Made by a program: the position numbers and the translations under genes
Notes under the pieces: model-generated
The model's database searches: none
The model's input: the letters and a program-made list of their open reading frames with translations, nothing else
Told to the model about the DNA's origin: nothing
Source: Ophiodon elongatus
Lineage: Eukaryota; Chordata; Actinopteri; Perciformes; Hexagrammidae
Reading direction: 5' to 3'
DNA length: 64,000 bases
Assembly (NCBI GenBank): GCA_016806645.1
Contig: JACSYO010001502.1
Span: forward strand, 282,001 to 346,000
Shown: in pieces, positions 35,351-48,200 of the stretch
Numbering within the stretch: the first letter of the stretch is position 1
Layout of the letters: the number at the start of each line of letters is the position of its first letter

Positions 35351-38300
35351 GGAAATTCAATCTGGAGAAACATGCCCAACTTTGGAAATATTTACAAATA
35401 AGACACTCTTAAGGGAATAGTTCCTTTTCTCAAGAAAAGAAAAACAATAGATCTGTTTCCTGAAGTTAAATAGGAGGGAATCTGAAAAGCTAATTGATTT
35501 ATCAGTTGATGTTTACTGAGGAGAAGACAAATATTATCAAATCAAGAACTTTGGTGTATATTGTTCTGATGTTCCAATAATTGGATTATGTGCTTTTTTT
35601 GATCAACTAATGTTTGTGTTATGATGAAAGCAGATATGGATACTTTTTTCTAGCAACCACAATGTGTAACCTGCAGTCGTTGCTGCTTGATGTTAGATAT
35701 ATGTGGTCAGCATTAGCCTTCAGGAAAAGTCCAGTCAGCTCCATGAGTGCCACACTGAATAGCGTTTGTCAATTTTATTAGCATATATATATTCTCTTCT
35801 TACGCAAGCAAGCTAACTTCCAGATGTTTTAATTTCTAATCCTTGTTTTTTCCCCTCACCTTCTGTTTCCTAATCCTTGCTACCCAAGTACTGTGGAGTC
35901 TGTCTGTCAGAGGATAATGACTGGAATTATTGTCCCAGCTGACATTGGGAAACAGAGGGCAAGTAAATCACAGGGCTAACACAGAGACAGACCACCATTC
36001 ACACTCACAATTAACCTAACATGCAGGTCTTTGGACTGGTGGAGGAACATATGTAAACACTTTATAAAATAGATTCTGTATTGTGTGGCCAATTCATACT
36101 GACAATGTTTCATTAATATCCATAAGAAATCATTTCAATAAGAGAAAAAAAATCAAGAGAGAGGTGCAGAGAAATGACAAAGTGAGAAATCTTCATCTAG
36201 ATTTTTTATAAAAAAGGAAATACAAGCTCTGACACGGAAGATATATCAAGACAGATACAGAGTTCAAGGGGGCTTTGCATTAATCTCACGTTGTAATGAC
36301 AGTTTAAGGTTTTGGTATTCTGATGAATTCCAGGATTGGACTTAAACTGCTTTCATTTTGTTTGCTGGTCTTTAATCTTCTAACCCTGCGTTCTTAATCA
36401 GAACTCAGAGCAGGTTTTTAATCTCGCATGAATGAGGCCGCGGATTATGGGCCTCTGACCTTGCCATGCCGCACAGCTGCTTCCTCCTCAAATCAAGTTT
36501 CTCTTCCTGTGTAGCTTGCAGAAGAGGATAATCTTACTTTTTGCAGTACAATGCTCCAAAATCTAAACTGTGAATAAAAGACACAAACACTGAGGAAGAA
36601 TCCTAATTTCTGAGGGGGTATATCAAAAAGAGGTCTGATTCATAATGCGTTGGAGTGCTCTGGTGATTGAAGGTGATGCCAGTTGTGATAAACATCAACT
36701 TGAGGATTTTCTAGAGATGTGTGTCATGATATCTGGTCTCTGTGGTATTTCATCATCTAATCCTTTTGACTATGATTTAGATACAACACCACTTTTTGAG
36801 TTTAGAGGCAAAGCTTTGTTTTTCAGTGTGTATGAAAGTTGACTTCTAAAAGATAGGTTCAAGTTTGATTAGTGGCTTCAAGGTTGCCTGTGTAATTACC
36901 ACTTTAACCTTGAGGACTGTGTTCTGAGGAACACACAATGCTTTTTCCTTCACTGCCCCCAAGTGCTACATTAGCTATTTCAAATGTCTTGACCAAATAG
37001 CTTCTTCAATGTTAAAAGGGCCTTTGTAAAATGGCTGTTCTGTTTAATACTAGTTTGTTTTACCAAGACATACCAAGCTCCTCTCCACTCTGAAATAAGA
37101 GTGAACACTCAGACCAGTGCCAGTTCACATTATAGCTCCACGAACTCCATTAACTTAATAAGTTCAACAAATCTTTATCCTAGTTTGCTATTTCAGCTCA
37201 AGGATGGGTATACTTATACTCTCAATATCAGGCCATCAGATGAAACAGGTCTACAGACACAGAAAACAACCAACAATAAAATGTTGTTGTACCATGATTG
37301 CTACTATGTTGTGATGTATTCTCCTCAAACACGGATCTTTGAAAAAGGTGTGTCAATTTAATGGCATTGCAGTGTTATTTATCATACATATATTTACAAG
37401 AATAAGCAGCTAAAACAAGAGGTGGGTAAGGTGGCTTATAATGAGCAAGTAAGCATCACGCTTAATCAATCTGTTTCTTTTGTTTGTAATTATATTACAC
37501 TTGTGCATCGATCTAAGATGGCTTACATGTGCATCGATGTGTTAAAAATATAACGCTAAGTTTCCAAAAGGACTGGGCTGCTGTGATGAAAGAGAGAGGA
37601 ATGACATTAGGAAATACTTCAAACTGTATGACTTGAAGATGAGATTGTTTCACAACAGATTTCAATGAAAGTTCTTTGAAAAGCAGCCAAACACATGCCT
37701 ACTAGTAGCTAAAGCAGTGCTTTTGTCAGATGGGAGCATCAGAACTTCTTGTTTCTTGTATATTGGATTCATTTTCTCAATATTTGTGCAACACTTTACC
37801 ATGACTGAAGGTAACCCGCCAGTCCAAACAACACCACCTATTGGTACCAGAAGTATCTGCAGCAATATGTCTACATGGGGACCTGCACATGTAGACATGT
37901 GGGCCATTAATCGGCAAGCGAGGAATATCTGCCTCAGTTATGGTGTATGTGCAAAACGCAGGCAATTTACTCTACAACTGCAGGTGCAGGTTATGAATAG
38001 AGTTGGTCTAATAATGACTTGCGCCCAATCTGCAGCCTGTTAAACATGAATGTGTACATTTGTGAATAACTAATAAGTCAGTTCTATAAGTTGCTTTGTT
38101 TGTAGAAAAATGAAAGCAGCATGTAAGGCTACACAAACAGTATATGCTTGTTTAAATGAAAAACCTAATGATTTATAGTATAAGAAATACAAATAATGAA
38201 ACACTGCATTTTATGTTCCACTATATAATTATAACTCTGGGCTAGTCTGGGGAGGCATCTTCCTAACATATACATAATAAGCCTTTTACTCAGTTTGCAC

Positions 38301-39016
38301 TGCTGGGTTACAGGGATGGCTGTCATGCACTTAACTTATCCAATGTCCTGTCTACAGTCTCTGGATACCTTCACTCTTTACATAGCATAGGTCATTTTAT
38401 CAGGCTCATCCGATTCTGCCTTTAATTTCCACTCCAATTAAGTTCCATCCAATGATTCTCTGTAGTACTGTAGATCAAATAACTCTTCATAATTGTTCAT
38501 TTCAAACTGTAAGATACAAGCAGCAGTATTACCCAAGATCATTTTGGTATCAGGTGGTTATACACGGTCTTTTCTTAATCCATGTTCATAAAACATCAGC
38601 ATTGAGTAACTTTTAGGCCACAGTAATTTTGTTAATAGTAGCTCAAGAAGTTCTGACTCAGTTTCCTGTTCCGCATTTAGAGGTCTGGCCCAACTTTCTA
38701 GTCACAGTTTTGTTATGTTGATTACGTCATGTCCACCATTGACGACTGAACAGTCCCATCAGTGACACTACATGTTGTTTCAGGTTCGTCTTTTTAACTG
38801 AAGTTTTATCTCCTCTTGCAGATCAATCCCAGAAGGAACAATTAATATTGTTATAGTACTCTTGTCAGTCAATTAAGGGTCAGTATGGCTGATGAGGTAC
38901 AGTACATTGAGTTGTACTTCCATCTATTGGCCAAACTGTGGTACTGTGCATCAATAGAGGGGGGATATTCTTTCTGTTTTTGGAAAAAAACAAACACTGA
39001 ATGGTACAAAATGTTG
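35351..39016. other. Gene-free stretch between grik1 and bach1
   Basis: No gene or transposon recognised. ORFs at 36645-36842, 37101-37361 and 37717-38043 were read and do not resemble any GluK1 tail or other family. The region is AT-rich and otherwise featureless. Confidence 0.45.
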
Positions 39017-39885
39017 TTTATTTAAATCTGTAATCCAAGAAAGCATTTAATAAAAAATACTCAACATGAAGACAGACCTTAATGTAAGAGAATGCCATCA
39101 AAGTGGGCTCTGGGTTAATGTGCAACAGTGCTTGAGACAAGAACATAAAAAGATTGCCTTTATCTATCTGTATTCATACTATGCTACTGCATAAGGCACG
39201 TTTTGCATCAAATATTGTAATTTCCTATGTTCCCCTGTAAAACTTTCACTAATCCTCAAACATCAGGAGAAGCTGACAGTTATTCATTCAAAAGATGTAC
39301 CGGCATTCAAATAATGCTGCTGAGAATTTATGTTAGCTTTAACAATTCCTCTACTGTAAAAAAAAAAAAAAAAAAAAAAGTTTATGTTAGTGTAGCACAT
39401 AATTAATCAAAGAAAAAGCATAGTGGTAGATAATACACAGTGTTAAGAATACAATGATTTTGAATACAATTAATGAGTTAAAGAAAAATAAACATCTTAT
39501 TTTCATAAATGTGTGTATGCGTGTGTGAGGTGGGTATGTAGGGAGAATTATTTCAGCCATCAAAACAGTCAGGTTGTCCCTTAGAACATCCTCCTAATTT
39601 AGAAATGGAAACATTTGGAAAATTACTTTAAAATGTCTGCACTTTCAAAATGGTGAATACTAGATTTTTTGTTTACTACAGTGAAATGCATATCAGGAAT
39701 ACAGCAAAGGAAATCTTAAATTTTTCTATACTACTTTAAGATACCAATATCAGACCGAAAATCATTCAGTGAAATACACAGTCAAGCATATCAATCCAGA
39801 AAGGGGATTATAGTATATACTCAAGAGTCCACCCCCTGCTCGGTGGTCCTGCAAGGTTAGAAATGACAATGGAATTTGAATCCAA
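39017..39885 (-). other. bach1: Probable bach1 3' UTR
   Basis: This lies directly downstream of the bach1 stop on the minus strand. An AATAAA signal (minus strand, 39022-39017) would give a UTR of about 0.87 kb. A 21-base A run lies at about 39359-39379. The exact 3' end is an inference. Confidence 0.5.
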
Positions 39886-42800
39886 TTATAAACTGGTGTT
39901 TATGTCCAGACAGACCTTGAGCAGAGACGCAGAGACAGGGCAGCTCTGTGGAGAACCGGCCTCCTCTGTCCGTGTGCCAGTGTCTGGTGCAGCACTTTGA
40001 ACGGAGTCTGCAGGTGGCTTGCTTGGGTCACACTCTGAAGAACTAACCATTTTGATAGTGATCTGGGACTCCTCATCGTTACCCAAAATGCGAGGGGAGT
40101 AGATGGTGGTGTCTGGTGAGGAGACCTTGGCAAGAAGCAGCAAGTGGTCCTGATCAGAGCCAGTTTCGGAGCTAACGCTCTTACATAACCCGCACAGACT
40201 CTGTCGCGTCTCCTCCAGGTTGTGCTCCAGATCGGTTCGCTCGTGCAGCAGCCGCTCCTTCTGACTTTTCTGTTGGGAGAATCACAGTTAAGTACATTCA
40301 CTTCTTTGACTCATCATAAAATGCATTTTTTTGGACAAAAAACTAAAAACCTGAAGATAACTCAATGGAACAAAGCAAATATAGAATCTTAATTATTTTT
40401 CTCCGTTTCTTTATTCATGCTTCTTACTTATATTCCTTCATCAGTCAACAGTATCTAAAATTCAAAGGTTTGGTCTGGTCCAGTTTGTTAAATCTGTAAA
40501 CCTAAATCTATCATTCAACTTTCTACAGGTGATACAGAATTTACACCCTCGTAATATCCATTACAAGATGCATTCACACGCTGTAATAAATTGTTTTTGT
40601 CTTGTGCTCCTCATCCAGACTTTGAACTTTTCAGTAAAGTGGTGAGTAAGTGCACATTTTGGTCTGATCTACTCATAACCCTGCCAGTTAGCTGTGTAGC
40701 AAAGGCTACCATGTTGATCTCCTGCAATCTATGCACATTTAAAAACAGAAGGACTGAGATAAATATAGAACATTTGAGCTAAAAAATTATGTTTGAGCAT
40801 TATCATTATATTTTGCATTACTTTTTCCGTAGATTCAATTCAATATATTTTGTATAGCCCAAAATCACAAATCAGCCTCTCAAATCTGACCTCTATTGCT
40901 TATGGAAAATGAACAAGAGGGAAAAGGAGGGGTGAAGGCTGTGCCAGAAACTTTTTTAGGAAGACAAAAGTACTTCCATCAATTCATACTGGTTACCAAT
41001 AGAGGCCAATAATGGTAACAAGGACACAAAATTCAAACCTATCATGTTTGCCAACATGTTAAGAATAACAGACATATTAAAAGAGAACTTACTAATCTTT
41101 TGATTTCACATTCTAGCTGGTATATGCTGTCTATTTTTCTCTTTCGGCAGCGCTGTGCAGCCACACGGTTTTTGCTTCGTCGACGAACATCATGGACAAA
41201 TTCAAGCTGATCTGGAGTCAAGTGATGGTGTCTCAGAAGCTGCTGGAAGGCACTCCGGCTCAGGGTTGAGATCTGCTCCACGGGGAAGGGGAGCTGGATC
41301 TGTAGAGTACAGTGTTTGAAGAGTTAGATTTATTTTTACTTAATATCTTCAACTATCAAAAAACAAATATCAGCTGTCTATCAAAATGACCTCTGCTGCT
41401 CTTTTGTTGTTGGCTTCAGTATCCCCATCTGTGTCCAGGTCTGAGTCTTCCCCAGAGTTGAGCGAGGAAGACATGTAGGGGCTCTTCTCTGACTGGGACA
41501 GGCTGTCAGCGAGTGGGGCCGGGTCATCACCCGGCTCAAAGTCCCTGAGGAAGGGACAGTCTCCCACACTGGAGCTCAGGTCCAGCTGCTTAAGCCAATG
41601 AAAGTCTGATGCTTTTGCCAGATTGTTTTGGTCCATTGGTTCTAAAGGGAGTGGTTGAGCCTGAGATGGACATAGGTCAGACCAAAATCCCTTTGCCAGA
41701 TGTTCAGCTACCTCCCTCTCCACGCTGCTCCTCTCCCCATTTCCCCCTTCGTGACTTAGAGCAGATAGTGTAGGGTCTGTAAAATCACCTTCCATTTTCT
41801 GTTCCAGGCCAGCCTCACTCTGCTCTAATAACTCATGGCAATCATCCGCCCCTGATGTGTTGAGTGGACATGAACCAGGGTTGCAGTCGGTTTCAGCACC
41901 AAGCGTCTCCACAGTCTGCTCAACATCTCTGCCTGCTGGACCAATGAGTTCTGGCAGATTCATATCCCGTGGGGTTGACAGCTCGCAGGGTAAGCCACAA
42001 TCTGCCAAACTCAACTCACTTTGATTACACACGTCTCCTATCTCTAAAATGTCTGTCTCACATAACTGAGAGGGATGGTCTACTTTGTCAGAGTCCGGGC
42101 ATGGCAAAGACAACATGGGGCACACCCTGTTTGCTGTTAACGCCAAAGATATGGGGGGCATTTGTGGCCCACAATTCTCCAAACAAAAGTGTTCTTCCCC
42201 GCTGTTCGTCTGACCCTGTGCACTCTGAGGACACTGTGATGGGAAATCTGTTTGTTCATCCCCTCTTGAAGGCACTGAGCTGTGTGACTCCAATGATTTT
42301 GGTTGGCTGCTTTCTGCGCTGGGGCTAAATCTGGCATTGAGATCCCGGCTCAGACAACAGGCTCTACGCCTGACCTCTTGTGACGTTCTTTTGCCTTCAG
42401 AAAACTTTGGGATGAGGAAATCAAAGCATGCCGACTCCAAGTCATGAAATCCTAAAAACTCAGCACTGCTGTGAATGGCATGAATGTTTTCTTTGGTGAA
42501 GGGCAGCTTGGATGTGTAGGCAAATTGAAGCAAAGGTTCAAATCCCCCAATGGTCACCTGGAGGGAAAGAGATGCAGCAAATTGTTACACCATTCCGTTG
42601 ACATAACAATAAACAACTACTGTACTATAAAATACTACAATATGACCATACTATGAAGGTGACTAGTTAATAAAGGAACATAGGCTATGAGGATCATTAG
42701 GGCTGTTCCATACATGCCCTGAAATGTATAACTTATGTAGCTTATACAACAGTATAAAGCTCAGTGGGTATCAAAAATCCATCAAGCTCAAAACAGCATA

Positions 42801-43626
42801 GTGCTATATTATTCTCTTGACAAATATATTGTGGTCACAGACATTGTGCTGTACGTATGTGCACAGGCATGAGTCACATTGCAAGGGCTGCAAATTGGGC
42901 CAACATTCATGCTACAAAAAAACAACATCTACTGCTGGACAAAATAGATTTTGCAACTTCTGCATTTTCCATGGCACATCTTGCAGAAACGCTTCCTAGT
43001 TCACGTGTTGACAATTTGGTCTCGTTAAGAAACCTTTTAGTGGCTGTTCTTGCACATACACTCAGCATTGAGATATTGCAGCTCTCTATATGTAATGTAA
43101 CATTTTAGCCATTCACAAAATTAACTTGGCAGCCTTTCATTGATGAGCTCTCTTCTTTCAGGATGCCCAAAGTGCATTATTAACATTCTGCTGATAATGG
43201 CAAATCTGAAGTTACTTGTGTCATGAGGTGTGTGCTCAAGTACAGAAATGCCTTATGTCCTTCCCCCGAAAAATTGGATAACTCATACATTTGAAATTGT
43301 AACAGTAAATTCATGCACAGATAATTGTTTTTGTCATTGCTATTTTTTTTCCCACAAATCCTTCAGATGAACAGCAGGACACCGACCTCATCAGGCAAGG
43401 TGATGATGGGATTCTGTCTGGTGACATTGGCGACCCTGCTGCGTAGGTATTCACTGCAGGAAGCCAAGACAGAGCAGTGGGCCCGGAAACTCCTGTTTTC
43501 TACCACCACCGTCACATCACACAGAACATCCTGCTGCCTCTGATCATCCAGACACTGGAGAACATGGGCGCTGTGCACTGCCGACTGAAAGGTGAACACT
43601 GACATGCGAGGAGCTTGGAAAGACAT
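39886..43626 (-). CDS. bach1: BTB-bZIP transcriptional repressor BACH1 (4 coding exons, 665 aa)
   Basis: Nuclear haem-sensing repressor that pairs with small Maf proteins on Maf-recognition/antioxidant elements such as those of haem oxygenase-1. Coding exons in transcript order: 43626-43387, 42557-41391, 41299-41093, 40269-39886, all GT-AG and phase 0. The BTB domain spans exon 1 and early exon 2 (DVLCDVTVVVE, FRAH.SVLA, then FEPLLQFAYT). The middle is acidic and Ser-rich and keeps the block SSVEREVAEHLAKGFWSDL found in human BACH1. CNC/bZIP: HHLTPDQLEFVHDVRRRSK, then basic region NRVAAQRCRKRK (513-524), with the zipper split by the last intron. Seven Cys-Pro dipeptides (candidate haem motifs) are visible: six in exon 2 and one near the C-terminus. 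Human BACH1 is 736 aa; this one is shorter, mainly in the tail. Start chosen because a splice acceptor lies 17 bases upstream. Confidence 0.96.
40833..40900 (+). repeat. Dispersed fish repeat fragment in bach1 intron 3
   Basis: The words TTCAATTCAAT and TTTGTATAGCCCAAAATCAC match one end of a very common fish interspersed element. A larger copy of a related element lies on the minus strand at about 54950-55190. Only one end can be recognised here. Confidence 0.6.
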
Positions 43627-43724
43627 GGTTCAAAGAGCTCAACCTGTGTGACAGAGGGAGCAGGGGGAAGTCAAAAGGAATCATGATCATACACCATTTG
43701 TCAAAATGTACCACAGTATGGGTT

Positions 43725-43862
43725 CTAGCTGCAGTGATTTGTCAATGTTCAATCTGTCTGTTGACAGAAAACTAATCTGCAACAATTTCGTTTGATTGGA
43801 TTAATTGATTTAATAATTCATAGAAAAATCATTACTGAAACAATCGTTAGTTGCAGCCACAG
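43725..43862 (-). mobile_element. hAT-type dispersed repeat fragment, bach1 first intron
   Basis: Read on the minus strand it begins GGCTGCAACTAACGATTGTT and continues with ATTAATCxATTA-type words and CTGTCAACAGACAG, the pattern of a common fish non-autonomous hAT element. The far end is unclear. Confidence 0.6.
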
Positions 43863-44353
43863 TGAATTCAGTCCTTAGCAAGGGACGTAATGTTGCATCA
43901 TATACAACCACCAAACACATTTTCATAGTGAGGTTTAACATTTCAAGAACTCTGATCTGCTTCTTCGTGGAATTACTGAAATAACTCAAAACATACAAAA
44001 AGGTGATGAAAAGCTGTTATACAATTATGTAAAACTAGTCAAATGTTACTTTTGTTTTTACTGTCTAATACAAGAACAAGTTACATAACTAATAGTATTC
44101 TTGTGCGCAGCAGAAAAGATCACAGGGCAGTCAAATGACACTGTACCTTCTCATTCAAAGCAAATACCTGCTCCAATCAGACTCAAGTAAAACATATAAA
44201 CGATGGTGAAGATACATACAATAACTTATGTCAACATTGTACTGCCTGGGTTAAAGGATTAGCAAGACAGCTGTCTGTCGAAACGTAACTCAACGTTAAC
44301 TAGTTTCAGCAGCCAGGATAGAGCTCGCTTTAACTTGGGCAGCAAGTTAAAGC

Positions 44354-44363
44354 GCTGACTCAT
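44354..44363 (-). promoter_or_regulatory. CNC-small Maf / antioxidant response element
   Basis: On the minus strand (bach1 sense) the sequence is ATGAGTCAGC, a perfect fit to RTGASnnnGC and containing the TGAGTCA core bound by NRF2, NF-E2 and BACH heterodimers. It lies in bach1 intron 1, about 270 bases after the non-coding exon. Human BACH1 is reported to be controlled by NRF2 through such an element. Binding here is inferred. Confidence 0.5.
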
Positions 44364-44633
44364 GTTTAGCCAAGTTACACAACTGGGCCTCCATGAGAGG
44401 CGCGACGAATAATATCCACATTTACGACAAGACCGTTATGTTACTAACGACTGACAGCATTTTCATTGAGATACAAACGTAATAGTCGAAAATGATATTC
44501 AAACGGAACACGCTAGGCTAGGTTAGGTTAGCGACTGTACCGAGCGACAGCATATTCCTGTTGTTGGCTGAGAACTAAAATGTTCCGAAACACAAACTTT
44601 TAATCATTTACGAAAGGCCAAATATTTACTGAC

Positions 44634-44770
44634 CTGTCATGTCAGCTTGATAACATTGCCATTGGTGAGTTTTGAGTAGAGACGTTTCTGCACATCCGGA
44701 ACCAGACTTTCCTCTCGTCATGTGACAATTTTGTCCAGAAAAAAAAACCCAGTCAGCACTTACTGCGCAT
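44634..44770 (-). promoter_or_regulatory. bach1: bach1 promoter and non-coding exon 1
   Basis: On the minus strand a donor GACAG|GTCAGT ends an untranslated exon at 44634, matching the acceptor (CACAG) at 43644-43645 before the coding exon. Just upstream lie an ETS-type site (CCGGAA, + strand, 44696-44701) and an E-box GTCATGTGAC at 44717-44726, close to the CLEAR/M-box type bound by MITF/TFE factors. There is no TATA box. The transcription start is approximate. Confidence 0.55.
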
Positions 44771-45236
44771 GCTCAGTGCAAGCACCAGAAAGCCATCCAA
44801 GTCAGGGATAGAAATCCAATTTTGAAGCATTTCATTATGATTTCATTACATGACATTGATAAAAATAGACATAAATATTTTTTACAAATTATGTTCCCAA
44901 CACTTAATTTTCCTCCTGAAAATTGATTTTTGTAATACGAACAAATCCAACACCACAATCTGTTCAATGTCCATTCTGACGTTCATTGCACACCTTGCTA
45001 TATTCACTGAGTGTGAGAAATATACAGCCGGTTTAATACTTGAAACCCTGTGTGAAACCGCTGTAATGAAAATCTTAAACTTTGTTTCAAATGTTCCTTC
45101 TGTATAATCAATATAATTTCATCACAGCCCAGTTTGAGTCACTGACAAATCTGGTTGGTTAACTGATCCCTTATACTGTAGAGCAGAAGTAGCACGTTGG
45201 TTTGTTGCATTTCCTGAGTAGTGAGGCACCGTTCGA
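44771..45236. other. Short interval between usp16 end and bach1 promoter
   Basis: It holds the usp16 3' UTR and probably distal bach1 promoter. No AATAAA is seen on the minus strand; an ATTAAA variant lies near 45028-45034. The two genes are tandem and very close. Confidence 0.45.
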
Positions 45237-48200
45237 TTAGAGGATTCTTTCATAGAAGAGGAGGTAGGCTTGGCAACTCTGGACTTTACTCTGGCTCACA
45301 GGCTGAACACTGGTGTCGCTGATATGGAACCAGGATCCTCTGGGTGGCTCTACATGAGGAGAAGTGATGAGTTAGTGGAGGGATACATTAAACATTAGGA
45401 TCAAGTTATTATTCTATTGATCGTCACGCCTACACCTGCCTTCAGCTGTAAATCCATTGGATGAGGGTTTATGGCACTCAGGTCGCGCTTTCACATACGC
45501 TGTGTAATGACCTGACCTCATTGTTCCGCTGTGCTCTACGATCCCGTACAAACTGTACAAAATCTGAGCATCTCCCTCCGCCAAGTTCTGTTTGGAAACA
45601 ACTTTTGTTAATGCTCAGACGACAATAAAACAACGACACATTTACAAATAGGCTTATAGGTGCATTAATAAAAGCGGTTAACCTTGCATTTATCCGCACA
45701 AAAGGGAGCTAGATCCAGTATCAGGGGGAAATGGACATGTCTGTTCACCTTACAAATACTGTATCCATTCTGGAGGAAAACAACAAAAGTATCATTAAAA
45801 TTCCATTAAAGGAAGTGTTTCACTACATTTTAAAAGACAAATTTCTTTTAATCAAAATGAAATAAGGCGTTATTCTCTTTAAATAGCTGGTTCACAGTTG
45901 GGTGAATAACAACAGCTTGGCTAACAGCATCAAAAGTGTACACTTGCTTAACCTTTCTTCAGTCTTACCTGTTGAAACCTTTTCAAATGAAGGGTAAGCA
46001 CTGGTGGGGGAGAGGAGATCAGCATTTGCTTCAAGGCATCAGTGTAGACATTCTTCTTGGATCCTAATCAAAGCACAAATAGAAGAAAGAAGATGAACTT
46101 CCTTCATTCCCAAATGTAAAAGTGAGTCGCATAGAGAAAAAAAAGAAGCCAAACATAAATGGATTTGTGACACTGCACTGCCCAAAAAAACCACGTCCGT
46201 CAGATAAATTTCACATACCTCCAGCGTTGTCTTTCTTTGTCTGCCGTTTAGTGCAGGTGACACAGAGCAGGCTGTTGTTCTGCGTGAGGGTTTCCACTTC
46301 TGTGAAGTAAAACAGGCATGACTGCACTGAACACTCCTGCTTCTCGGGGGCTGTCCTGGTAGCCAGTGTGGAGAAGGCCAGCTCCGGGTCCTGACTTACT
46401 ACAGTGTACTCTTTAGCCTCCAGTGGCTCATCTTCACTCTCCATAGTTGTATCCAAGGCATACGGTTCTTCTATGAAGGCATCATCCAGGGTTACTTTCT
46501 CCATTTCAGTCACCAGCTGGGTGTTCTCTTCTTGTTCCAGTTCCATGTCAGATATTTTGTCATCGTCTAAGATGCCGTCCTTTGAGTGCTCCTCGTCTGA
46601 TAACACGGTAAAACGATTGCCGACCGATGACGTAGCCGATGAGTCGCAGTCGTTCACTGAATCCTCATCCTCCTCTTCGTCCTTCTTATCCTGGACTGGG
46701 TCAAGGTTCTCCTGGTCCTGTTCAGACACACTGACTTCTGCAGGATTCTCCTCACTTAGTGAGGCTTCTTCCTGTGTTGCATTGTCAGCATTGTCAGCAT
46801 TCTCCGTGTCCTTTGCATCTTCAGTAGGTTCGGTCTGTTCCCCATCTATGTGACTCGGAGATGAGAGACTGTCCAAAGTGACTCTGCCCTCAATTTTCTG
46901 CTGCCTCTTTTGATGCTTTAAGTCAAGAAAATGAAACAATACAAACTATTTTGTTTATTCTGCACAAATATTCAACATGCATCCATCAAAATGATGAATT
47001 AAGGCAAAAGAAAGAAACGTCATCTGCACTAATTGAGTGAGGTACCTTTGCCTGCTTCTTTGCCTGTTTCTTTGCTTTCTTCTGCTGGTACTTGCTGCCA
47101 GACCCGGTGGGAATGTCATCATCCCCGTTTGTCAAAGCAGGGCTGTTTCTGTCATCCTGGCTCGACTCACTGGTGTTCTGAACCGCTTTTTTCTGGTTCT
47201 TCTTTCTGTATGCCTGCAAGATGTAGTCACAAGAGGGTACATGTGTGCAACAAATATAAAAGATGAACAAGTAACTGCTCGACGAAAAAAACTATCTTTA
47301 CCTCATCAAAAACAGGAAGGGAAAGGTCCAAAAACATCTCCGTGACTACAGACACCTGGAAGTTCAAAGTAGTGGCCATTTAGCTTGACATCGACATATT
47401 GCTGACAGTTTATTGTAATTTTTTCTCCACAATACATACCGTTTTACACTGCTGACACATTATAGTGCTGGTCATTTCCCCACCAAAAACTTGGTCGACA
47501 AAGTTTTTGGGAAATCCATTTTTTTCGTACTCTGAAATCAGTACTTCATTGTTAGAGGGCCACATTTAACTATTAGGTGTACCAATGCTGTATACTTTAC
47601 CATTTATTTTGCTTAAATTACTTTGACTACAAGATTTAAGTTGAATTTATAGCCCAGTTACTTACCTTTAACAAGTGTTTTCAGCTGCTCTCCATCTGTG
47701 CCTTTTCTAGATTCTTTCAATGCCTCCATGATCCCAGAGCTTACTCTCTGTCAATACAAAGACAATCTTTAAATATAAATGATAAAAATAATCTTTTGAT
47801 AAGCCATACAGAGGAACTCTTGTAGACATAAGATGCACAACATGTTCACAGAATCTTCATCATTTCAGCCTCTTAACACTGATTGCATTCTCATAAAACC
47901 TCCGCTCGGTGAAGATGAAGCAACCTATCGGAGAACCTTTCTGGGAGAGCAAATTCCCTAAGGTAATTAAATGAGAGGGAACAAGTGCTACTTAGCCACG
48001 AGTCTTTACATTTCACACATAACATGTCCTTGACTTGTGACTGAATTTAGAATCTGAATGACTTGGTGACAATAAGCCTGAAACAAGAAATGTAAGTGCA
48101 CAGTGCAACACATATCAGCTGGCTTACAAGCAATGTATTCACTGTAGTACTGTTCTGCTGTCAATTCGATTTACTGCCATGTAACACACAGCCACTTGGA

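Noticed and set aside
36645..38043. ORFs tested as grik1 C-terminal tail exons
   Set aside because: None has a suitable acceptor and phase, nor any of the known GluK1 tail sequences.
41969..42328. 119-codon + strand ORF
   Set aside because: Antisense to bach1 exon 2 and without protein-like motifs.
46404..46853. 149-codon Ser-rich ORF on the + strand
   Set aside because: It is the antisense shadow of the acidic usp16 exon 13; the Ser run mirrors Glu/Asp codons.
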